A stretch of DNA of 9,025 nucleotides, taken from the NCBI GenBank assembly GCA_964577205.1, contig CAZNYG010000075.1, forward strand, positions 1 to 9,025. Reading direction: 5' to 3'. The position numbers were made by a program, and so were the translations under genes. Below are positions 1 to 4,793 of the stretch, in pieces (within the stretch, counting starts at the first letter, position 1; the number at the start of each line of letters is the position of its first letter). The notes under the pieces were generated by a model that was not told the origin of the DNA, did not search any database, and saw only the letters and a list, made by a program, of their open reading frames with translations. The DNA comes from CAZNYG01 sp964577205. GTDB taxonomy: Bacteria; Elusimicrobiota; Endomicrobiia; Endomicrobiales; CAIRNS01.

Positions 1-18
1 CCAGCATCGCCTTTGCCT

Positions 19-46
19 TTGTCGTTCCAAAGAGTTAAACTGTAAT
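19..46 (+). promoter_or_regulatory. Possible promoter of the sulfur-relay flavoprotein gene
   Basis: TTGTCG at 19-24 and TGTAAT at 41-46 are separated by 16 nt and lie about 34 nt upstream of the start codon. Both boxes are imperfect, and the window begins just upstream, so a better promoter could lie outside. This is a weak call resting only on box similarity and position. Confidence 0.3.
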
Positions 47-79
47 CAGTAACGGGTATGTCCGGGGAAGGAGTGTGCC

Positions 80-2560
80 ATGAAGATCGTGATCGTCGGT
101 GGAGTGGCGGGCGGCGCGACAGCCGCGGCGCGGTTGAGACGTCTCGATGAAAAAGCCGAGATCGTTATGCTCGAACGCGGGCAGTATATCTCCTACGCGA
201 ACTGCGGGCTGCCGTATTATATTAGTGAGGAGATCAAAGAAAGAGACGCCATTCTGGTGCAGACGCCGGAAAGTTTCAAGGCGCGGTTCAATGTCGATGT
301 GCGTACGCAGCACCGGGCTGTCGCCATCGACCGCGACAGGAAACAGGTCGTTGTCAGGGATATAGCCGGCGACAGGGAATACCGTGAGCGCTATGATAAA
401 CTCGTCCTTTCGCCCGGAGCCGAACCTCTGGAACCCCCGGTGCTGGGCATCGAGAGCCCACGCATATTTACCCTTCGCAACGTTCCGGACGCCGAGGCAA
501 TAAAGGAATTCATCGCCGCTTCGCGCCCCCGCCGGGTCATCGTCGTGGGAGCCGGTTACATCGGCCTGGAAATGGCCGAAAACCTTCACCGGCTCGGGAT
601 CTTCGTCACCATCGTGGAGATGGCGCGTCAGGTCATTGCGCCTCTCGATTTCGAACTCGCTGCCGAAGTCCATCAGCATCTCAAGGCCAGGAACGTCGAG
701 TTCTATCTCGGCGAACAGGTGATGGCGTTCGGCGAAGAGGACGGCGGCATTGCCGCCCGGCTTAAGAGCGGCATTGAATTGAAGGCCGATTTCGTCATCA
801 TGTCGATCGGCATTAAACCCGAAGCGAAACTCGCCAGGGAAGCGAACCTCAAGATCGGCGATACCGGCGGCATAGTCGTTGACGAGTTCCTTCAGACATC
901 CGACCCCGATATTTACGCGGTGGGCGACGCGGTTGAAACCCCTGATCCCGTATTCGGATCCCGCCGGCTTGTCCCGCTGGCCGGGCCGGCCAACAAGCAG
1001 GCCCGCGCGGCGGCGAACAATATCATCCTGGGTAACACGGAAAAATACGGTGGCAGCACGGCCACGGCCATCGCCAAAGTCTTCGACATAACCGTGGGAA
1101 TTACCGGTTTTTCCGAGCGCCTTCTCGCGCAGCAAAAAGCCGATTTCGCTTCAGCTATCATCCACACCGCTTCCCACGCGGGTTATTATCCCGGCGCGAG
1201 GCCCATGACCCTGAAGATTCATTTTTCCCGCCCGGACGGCAGGCTCCTGGGCGCTCAGGCGGTGGGATACAGCGGCGTGGACAAAGCTATCGAAGTGTGT
1301 TCACTGGCCTGCCAGAACGGATTGACCGTGAACGCGCTCAAGGATATGGACCAGGCTTACGCGCCGCCGTATTCATCGGTAAGGTCCCCGGTCAACATGA
1401 TCGGTTCCGTCGCGGACAATATTCTAAAAGGCATGGTCCGTTTCGTCAACTGGCATGACGTTCAGACGATATACGACAATGTGTTCCTTCTTGACGTCCG
1501 CAACCGTGAAGAGGCCCGTCTGGGGAAGATCCCGGGCGCCCGCGAGATACCGCTCCATGAGCTCCGCGGACGGTTAAATGAAGTGCCGCGGGACAAAAAG
1601 ATCTATGTATATTGCGCGGTGGGCCTCAGATCGTATAACGCGGCGCGCATCCTGACGCAGAACGGGTACCGCGAGGTCTTTGACGTCGCCGGAGGGTATA
1701 AGACCTGGGAAACGGCGACGATGAAGCAGAGCAACGAGGATATTTTTGAGAAATACCTCGTTAATAAGGACGACGATCTGCGCAACCGCGACAAGGAGCC
1801 GGAAGCCGGGAAAACGGCACAAACCGAACGCCGCAGTTATTGCGATGTGGACGCGCGCGGCCTTCAGTGCCCGGGGCCCATAATGCGGCTCAGTGAACGG
1901 GTGGAGAAAGCGCTGGAAGGCGAGAACATACGCGTAATGGCGACAGATCCCGGATTTATCAGCGATGTACGCGCGTGGTCCAGGATAACCGGGAACCGCC
2001 TGGTTGACGTGCAACAGGGAGCGGAAGGCATCACGGCCATAATCCAGAAAACCGCTCCCTCCGAAAAAGGAGCGGAGCAGGCGCCGGGTGGGAAAGACAA
2101 GACGATAGTTGTATTCAGCGATGATTTCGACCGGGCCTTCGCGGCCTTCGTCATCGCCAACGGCGCGCTTGCCGCGGGGAAAAAAGTGACGATGTTCTTT
2201 ACTTTCTGGGGGCTTGGCATCCTGAAAAAAAGGATGCCTCCACGGGTGAAAAAAGATTTCTTTTCCAGTATTTTTTCGATGTTGTTGCCCCGGGGCGCTG
2301 CCGAACTGAGACTCTCCAGGCTTAATATGCTGGGCATCGGCCCAGCGCTGATGAACACTATAATGAGGAAAAAGAATATCGAATCGCTGGATGTATTGAT
2401 CAGCAACGCGATAAAAAGCGGCGTAAAAGTTATAGCCTGCCAGATGTCGATGGAAGTCATGGGCATCAAAAAAGAAGAGTTGATAGACGGCATCGAGACC
2501 GGCGGCGTTTCCACCTATATCGAAGCCACCGAAACGGCAAATACGAATTTGTTCATTTAG
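80..2560 (+). CDS. CoA-disulfide reductase-like flavoprotein fused to rhodanese, TusA and DsrE-like domains
   Basis: This 826-residue protein joins four sulfur-related modules. Residues 1-450 form an FAD/NAD(P)H pyridine nucleotide-disulfide oxidoreductase of the CoA-disulfide reductase/NADH oxidase type: dinucleotide motif GGVAGG near residue 7, redox Cys42 in NCGLPYY, second nucleotide-binding motif GAGYIG at 157-162, FAD motif VGDA at 281-284, and the family's C-terminal AYAPPYSS at 427-434. Residues about 453-547 are a rhodanese domain with active-site Cys512 (YCAVGLRS). Residues about 586-657 are TusA-like with Cys597 in the LQCPGP signature. Residues about 675-826 resemble DsrE-family proteins with Cys787 in IACQMSMEVMG. 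The likely job is cytoplasmic reduction of persulfide, polysulfide or CoA-disulfide coupled to sulfane-sulfur transfer; the exact substrate is inferred. AAGGAG sits 6 nt before the ATG. Simpler family members end after the reductase or rhodanese domain. No sulfur-pathway neighbour is visible. Confidence 0.93.
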   Translation: MKIVIVGGVAGGATAAARLRRLDEKAEIVMLERGQYISYANCGLPYYISEEIKERDAILVQTPESFKARFNVDVRTQHRAVAIDRDRKQVVVRDIAGDREYRERYDKLVLSPGAEPLEPPVLGIESPRIFTLRNVPDAEAIKEFIAASRPRRVIVVGAGYIGLEMAENLHRLGIFVTIVEMARQVIAPLDFELAAEVHQHLKARNVEFYLGEQVMAFGEEDGGIAARLKSGIELKADFVIMSIGIKPEAKLAREANLKIGDTGGIVVDEFLQTSDPDIYAVGDAVETPDPVFGSRRLVPLAGPANKQARAAANNIILGNTEKYGGSTATAIAKVFDITVGITGFSERLLAQQKADFASAIIHTASHAGYYPGARPMTLKIHFSRPDGRLLGAQAVGYSGVDKAIEVCSLACQNGLTVNALKDMDQAYAPPYSSVRSPVNMIGSVADNILKGMVRFVNWHDVQTIYDNVFLLDVRNREEARLGKIPGAREIPLHELRGRLNEVPRDKKIYVYCAVGLRSYNAARILTQNGYREVFDVAGGYKTWETATMKQSNEDIFEKYLVNKDDDLRNRDKEPEAGKTAQTERRSYCDVDARGLQCPGPIMRLSERVEKALEGENIRVMATDPGFISDVRAWSRITGNRLVDVQQGAEGITAIIQKTAPSEKGAEQAPGGKDKTIVVFSDDFDRAFAAFVIANGALAAGKKVTMFFTFWGLGILKKRMPPRVKKDFFSSIFSMLLPRGAAELRLSRLNMLGIGPALMNTIMRKKNIESLDVLISNAIKSGVKVIACQMSMEVMGIKKEELIDGIETGGVSTYIEATETANTNLFI

Positions 2561-2679
2561 TAAAGGCGGACGACGAGCTTTCAGCTGTCAGCTAAAGGCA
2601 ACGGCAAAGGCGACTGTCAGACTATCAGCAACGGCGATAACGGCGGAGGCGAGGCTGGATAGCGGCAACAACGGACATT
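2561..2679. repeat. Degenerate short-repeat tract after the flavoprotein gene
   Basis: Two kinds of short degenerate repeats occur here. One is TCAGC-type words (TTCAGC at 2580, TGTCAGC at 2586, TGTCAG at 2615, CTATCAGC at 2622). The other is GGCAAC/GGCAAA/GGCGAC hexamers near 2597-2613, with related words at 2631-2651. Similar GGCAAC-GGCAAA words recur near 2946-2957 and, on the opposite strand, near 7-20. I see no coding potential and no clear terminator for the preceding gene. The tract looks like simple-sequence spacer material. Confidence 0.45.
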
Positions 2680-2841
2680 GTAGGCGACGGCTTCAGCCGG
2701 CGCGTTTGATGAGAAGCACGGGCTGAAGCCCGCGCCTACCTGTGCCTCTTTGTGGAGTACGTCTTCGAAATTCTCCTTGACCTCAGACCAACGGGCAGAC
2801 AAATCCTTGTCAGTGAAATGTAATTGTGCTAAACTGTTCAC
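2617..2841 (-). pseudogene. Start of a small minus-strand gene whose frame runs into a REPIN-like repeat
   Basis: On the minus strand a GTG codon (2839-2841) is preceded by a consensus AGGAGGT ribosome binding site (2847-2853) at 5 nt spacing, and further upstream by a promoter and an operator-like dyad. The first 34 codons (to about 2740) encode a soluble, charged sequence beginning MNSLAQLHFTDKDLSARW, which I do not recognise. The next 20 codons are exactly the 60-bp palindromic repeat read in frame. The last 20 codons come from the short-repeat tract and look non-natural (many Pro, Ser, Leu). The best reading is a small gene whose 3' part was replaced or disrupted by repeats. It could instead be an intact 74-residue protein or a leader peptide. 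The initiation signals are convincing; gene identity and function are unknown. Confidence 0.45.
2680..2739. repeat. REPIN-like element: two inverted REP palindromes
   Basis: GTAGGCGACGGCTTCAGCC (2680-2698) and the reverse complement of 2721-2739 match at 17 of 19 positions, so the 60-bp unit begins with GTAG and ends with CTAC. Each arm contains its own imperfect hairpin around CGGCTTCAGCCG or GGGCTTCAGCCC. A GTAG tetranucleotide next to an imperfect palindrome, in inverted pairs, is the layout of REP/REPIN elements mobilised by RAYT (TnpA-REP) transposases. No such transposase is visible in the window. A third copy of the arm lies at 4128-4152. Confidence 0.7.
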
Positions 2842-2859
2842 GGGCTACCTCCTGTGGAC

Positions 2860-2875
2860 GTTATTTGGCGATAAC
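2860..2875. promoter_or_regulatory. Operator-like dyad at the minus-strand promoter
   Basis: GTTAT (2860-2864) and ATAAC (2871-2875) form an inverted repeat spaced by 6 nt. It lies at the expected transcription start of the minus-strand promoter (about 2876), where a repressor would block initiation. It could equally be a small RNA hairpin at the 5' end of the transcript. Short half-sites make this tentative. Confidence 0.35.
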
Positions 2876-2882
2876 ACCTGGG

Positions 2883-2911
2883 AGAATAGCCCATTCTTCT
2901 TTTTAAGTCAA
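2883..2911 (-). promoter_or_regulatory. Sigma-70-type promoter, minus strand
   Basis: Read on the minus strand, TTGACT (2906-2911) and TATTCT (2883-2888) are separated by exactly 17 nt. A/T-rich tracts (2912-2945) lie just upstream of the -35 box and could act as an UP element. It would drive the small minus-strand gene beginning at 2841, with a leader of roughly 35 nt. The combination with a consensus ribosome binding site makes chance less likely. Confidence 0.6.
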
Positions 2912-3004
2912 CTTTCTAAAAGAAAAAAGCAGCAAAAAAGAAAAACGGCAACGGCAAAACCAAATTACACACTTTAGTATACACTACCCGCCTTTGCCCC
3001 TCAC

Positions 3005-3033
3005 TTGACTTTGCTTTGCGCATTTTCTACAAT
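3005..3033 (+). promoter_or_regulatory. Sigma-70-type promoter of rplM-rpsI
   Basis: TTGACT (3005-3010) and TACAAT (3028-3033) are separated by 17 nt, close to the vegetative consensus. Transcription would begin near 3040, giving a leader of about 30 nt before rplM. This leader is too short for an obvious L13-binding autoregulatory structure. Confidence 0.75.
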
Positions 3034-3068
3034 TAGAGACTCAACCATCATATGAACGGAGCCCGGAA

Positions 3069-3512
3069 ATGAACAAAACCACAATGCCCAGACGGGAAGA
3101 GATACAGCGGCAATGGCACCTTATGGACGCGGAAGGCAAGGTGCTTGGCCGTATGGCTACACAGATCGCGACGATATTGCGCGGGAAAGATAAACCGCTG
3201 TACATGCCGTCGGTGGACTGCGGTGATTTCGTAGTAGTTACCAACGCGGCGAAAATAGTGTTGACCGGGAACAAGCTGGAGCAGAAGACACATTTCCGCC
3301 ACTCCGGTCAACCCGGCGGCGGTACCCTTACCCCGTACGTGAAGCTTATGGCCGAGAAGCCCGAAAAAGCGGTGGAACTGGCAGTGAAAGGCATGCTGCC
3401 GAAGAACAAGCTTGGCGACCGGCAGTTGAAACGCCTTAAAATATACCGCGGCGCGGAACACCCGCATGCCGCCCAGTTCGCCACCCCTTCCGTCGAGGAA
3501 AAGAAAGCTTAA
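3069..3512 (+). CDS. rplM: 50S ribosomal protein L13
   Basis: L13 is an early-assembling 23S rRNA-binding protein of the large ribosomal subunit. The 147-residue product has the family's landmarks in order: QRQWHLMDAEGKVLGRMAT near the N terminus, LRGKDKP, the DCGDFVVVTNA segment, ILTG-like VLTGNK, HSGQPGG, the hallmark AVKGMLPKNKLG and the C-terminal YRGAEHPHAAQ. Length is typical (about 140-150). GGAG (3058-3061) lies 7 nt before the chosen ATG; a second in-frame ATG at 3084 (Met6) has no better site. The short leader before the conserved Trp is slightly longer than in many L13 proteins. It is the first gene of the conserved rplM-rpsI pair, with its own strong promoter. Confidence 0.97.
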   Translation: MNKTTMPRREEIQRQWHLMDAEGKVLGRMATQIATILRGKDKPLYMPSVDCGDFVVVTNAAKIVLTGNKLEQKTHFRHSGQPGGGTLTPYVKLMAEKPEKAVELAVKGMLPKNKLGDRQLKRLKIYRGAEHPHAAQFATPSVEEKKA

Positions 3513-3579
3513 GGCGGGAGAGGATCAAGGTGAGGGGACAGAAATTTTATTCCGCCACGCGCGGATTACGGAGAATAAG

Positions 3580-3981
3580 ATGACGAATCAGATCGCAGGG
3601 CCCATAGCCACCGGGCGCAGAAAGAACGCCACCGCTCGTGTCATTGTCATAGAAGGCAGCGGCAGGGTGATAGTGAACGATCGCCCGCTCGAAGAGTTTT
3701 TCAACGGCCTTGAGCGGCATCAGAAAACAGCTCTCAAACCGCTGGAAGTAGCTCCCTCTTCAAAGGGATATGATTTCCTGGTGAACGTAGCGGGAGGCGG
3801 TGTCACGGGACAGGCGGGGGCTATCCGTCATTGCCTCGCCCGCGCGCTGAAAAGCATGGACCCGGCGTTGAAACAGGGACTTCGCAAAGAAGGGCTGCTG
3901 ACCCGCGATCCCCGCATGGTGGAACGTAAAAAACCGGGCCGCCCCAAAGCGCGCAAACGCTTCCAGTTCTCAAAGCGTTAA
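3580..3981 (+). CDS. rpsI: 30S ribosomal protein S9
   Basis: S9 is a small-subunit head protein whose C-terminal tail reaches the P-site tRNA. The 133-residue product shows the family pattern: ATGRRKNATARV near the start, GSGRVIVNDRPLEEFF, the central NVAGGGVTGQAGAIRHCLARAL, LTRDPRMVERKKPGRPKARK, and the invariant ending FQFSKR with its terminal Lys-Arg. The reading frame is open back to 3466, but the ATG at 3580 is chosen because GGAG (3570-3573) precedes it by 6 nt and the family homology begins right after it. The gene follows rplM by 67 nt and is probably co-transcribed with it; a strong terminator follows at 4000. Confidence 0.97.
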   Translation: MTNQIAGPIATGRRKNATARVIVIEGSGRVIVNDRPLEEFFNGLERHQKTALKPLEVAPSSKGYDFLVNVAGGGVTGQAGAIRHCLARALKSMDPALKQGLRKEGLLTRDPRMVERKKPGRPKARKRFQFSKR

Positions 3982-3999
3982 GCGTAATCTTGAACTTTT

Positions 4000-4057
4000 A
4001 AACGTCCTTAATGGATCCCATAGCCGTACCCGTGGGGTTGCATTAAGGACGTTTTTT
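4000..4057 (+). terminator. Intrinsic terminator of the rplM-rpsI operon
   Basis: A perfect 13-bp stem (AACGTCCTTAATG at 4001-4013 with its complement at 4041-4053) is followed by a run of six T residues (4052-4057). The 27-nt loop is long for an intrinsic terminator and contains CCC/GGG words that could form a smaller inner hairpin. The stem starts about 20 nt after the rpsI stop codon. Confidence 0.85.
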
Positions 4058-4084
4058 ATTGGTGTTGACCCCTTCTCCACATCC

Positions 4085-4116
4085 CCCTCACCCTGCCCTC
4101 TTCCGAAGGGCGAGGG
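4085..4116. repeat. CCCTCACCC-type inverted repeat
   Basis: CCCTCACCCTGC (4085-4096) can pair with GAAGGGCGAGGG (4105-4116) at 10 of 12 positions around an 8-nt loop. CCCTCACCC...GGGCGAGGG palindromes of this style are widespread intergenic repeats in many bacterial genomes. No T tract follows, so I do not call it a terminator. Confidence 0.5.
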
Positions 4117-4127
4117 ATGACACAAAA

Positions 4128-4152
4128 CGCGCCGGCTGAAGCCGTCGCCTGC
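4128..4152 (-). repeat. Solo REP-like palindrome, inverted copy of the REPIN arm
   Basis: On the minus strand this 25-bp segment matches the arm at 2680-2704 at 24 of 25 positions; the only change turns the leading GTAG into GCAG. It lies in the spacer 3' of rpsI, without an inverted partner, which is the usual appearance of a decayed or single REP. The surrounding 300-bp spacer (4060-4357) holds otherwise only another palindrome, a tandem duplication and the regulator's upstream region. Confidence 0.65.
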
Positions 4153-4172
4153 AGCTTTACGGCTGGGGTAAC

Positions 4173-4196
4173 GGACGGAACGGCGGACGGAACGGC
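4173..4196. repeat. Perfect 12-bp tandem duplication
   Basis: GGACGGAACGGC occurs twice in direct succession (4173-4184 and 4185-4196). It lies in non-coding spacer DNA and looks like a recent slippage duplication. No function is apparent. Confidence 0.7.
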
Positions 4197-4292
4197 TTTT
4201 ATGGTTACGAGGCCCGTTGCGAGCAAGGCGATCGTGGGTCTGATTCAGCAGTGCCTTTCTCACTTCTTTCACAAAGTTGTCAAATCTTTTGC

Positions 4293-4310
4293 ACCGGCGC
4301 CCGGTACAAT
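4293..4310 (+). promoter_or_regulatory. Possible operator and -10 region of the Mor-like regulator
   Basis: ACCGG and CCGGT form an inverted repeat with a 3-nt centre (4293-4305), directly abutting a TACAAT hexamer (4305-4310) about 48 nt before the regulator's start. A dyad against a -10 box is a common place for autoregulation. However, the only -35-like hexamer, TTGTCA at 4277, is 22 nt away, too far for a standard promoter. Activator dependence is possible but unproven. Confidence 0.3.
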
Positions 4311-4357
4311 GGTTTACGACCAAATAAACCATACTATCTTGAAAGGAGCCTGGCGCC

Positions 4358-4657
4358 ATGAGAAGATTGAACGAAGTCCTCGATCAGGAAAACTATCACC
4401 GGCTGGTCATTGAATTCGGAGGCAAACGCGTGTGGATACCCAAGATCGGCAACCTGGGGTATAGAGATAGGAAATACATCCTTTCCCGGAACAGTGAAAT
4501 AATCAATCTCTTCAGGAACGGGAAAAGCATAAAGGAGCTCGCGCAGAGCTTCCGTATTTCGGTCAAGCGCGTGTATGGCATCGTTGAAGAGGTGGACAGG
4601 AACGGCCGCAGGAAAAATATGTATCGGCGTGGCAACGGCCTCAGGATGGCGATGTAA
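4358..4657 (+). CDS. Small Mor-like helix-turn-helix DNA-binding protein
   Basis: This basic 99-residue protein resembles the C-terminal half of the Mor/C middle-operon activator family first known from phage Mu. It has an IPK-containing beta segment (VWIPKIGNLGYRDRKY, about 25-40), then a helix-turn-helix at about 43-76 reading NGKSIKELAQSFRISVKRVYGIV, in which the second helix ends in the typical VYGIV. The extreme C terminus is rich in Arg/Lys. AGGAG (4344-4348) lies 9 nt upstream of the ATG. Stand-alone Mor-like proteins are found in chromosomes outside prophages, and no phage gene is seen here. It would bind DNA in the cytoplasm; its targets are unknown. It sits directly before the scaffold gap, so any link to the exosortase genes beyond is uncertain. 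An alternative is a generic homeodomain-like HTH protein. Confidence 0.75.
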   Translation: MRRLNEVLDQENYHRLVIEFGGKRVWIPKIGNLGYRDRKYILSRNSEIINLFRNGKSIKELAQSFRISVKRVYGIVEEVDRNGRRKNMYRRGNGLRMAM

Positions 4658-4660
4658 CCG

Positions 4661-4670
4661 NNNNNNNNNN
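4661..4670. other. Scaffold gap (10 Ns)
   Basis: Ten consecutive N characters interrupt the sequence 3 nt after the regulator's stop codon. Such a run commonly marks a join between contigs of unknown or estimated distance. Adjacency between the ribosomal/regulator segment and the exosortase segment should therefore not be taken as proven. Confidence 0.95.
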
Positions 4671-4697
4671 TGCATGCAAAAATGTGTGCAAATTGTG

Positions 4698-4726
4698 TTG
4701 ACAGCCTTCTGAGTGTTTTATACAAT
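4698..4726 (+). promoter_or_regulatory. Consensus sigma-70 promoter of the PEP-CTERM/sugar transferase gene
   Basis: TTGACA (4698-4703), a perfect -35 box, and TACAAT (4721-4726) are separated by exactly 17 nt. Transcription would begin near 4733, leaving a leader of about 57 nt. Just upstream are TGCA-containing A/T-rich words (4671-4696) that could be an activator site or UP element. Exosortase-region genes in other bacteria are often sigma-54 controlled; this one looks constitutive by sequence. Confidence 0.8.
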
Positions 4727-4757
4727 ATACTTCTCAGGGGACTTTCGATCGGAAGCT

Positions 4758-4793
4758 ATGGCTGAAACATTTCTGACAGTGAAAAATCCATGA
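4758..4793 (+). CDS. Possible 11-codon leader ORF overlapping the next start
   Basis: ATG at 4758 opens an 11-codon frame (MAETFLTVKNP) whose TGA stop overlaps the next gene's ATG in an ATGA arrangement (4790-4793). A GGAAG at 4751-4755 lies very close to the ATG. Since the main ATG lacks a good ribosome binding site of its own, translational coupling from this leader would explain how it is translated. It may equally be chance. Confidence 0.25.
   Translation: MAETFLTVKNP

Noticed and set aside
35..1135. Long minus-strand open frame of 366 codons opposite the flavoprotein gene
   Set aside because: It is entirely antisense to the reductase domain, has no recognisable motifs, and reflects third-position GC of the real gene.
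2750..2977. Plus-strand open frame of 75 codons in the spacer before rplM
   Set aside because: Its first half is the antisense of the better supported minus-strand start, its tail is a Lys-rich reading of an A-rich tract, and it has no ribosome binding site.
3466..3579. Longer N terminus for S9 starting inside rplM
   Set aside because: S9 homology starts after the ATG at 3580, which has its own ribosome binding site; the extension is out-of-frame L13 sequence.
4277..4293. Sigma-54-like site upstream of the Mor-like regulator
   Set aside because: TTGTCA...TTTTGCA has the right spacing and GC element, but the essential GG of the -24 box is GT, so the match is not good enough to claim.
4117..4413. 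98-codon open frame across the repeat spacer into the Mor-like gene
   Set aside because: It translates repeats and the 12-bp tandem duplication, lacks a ribosome binding site and overlaps a well-supported gene.
4733..4789. Cyclic-di-GMP or other riboswitch in the leader of the PEP-CTERM/sugar transferase gene
   Set aside because: The leader is only about 57 nt and shows none of the conserved aptamer words; exopolysaccharide context alone is not evidence.
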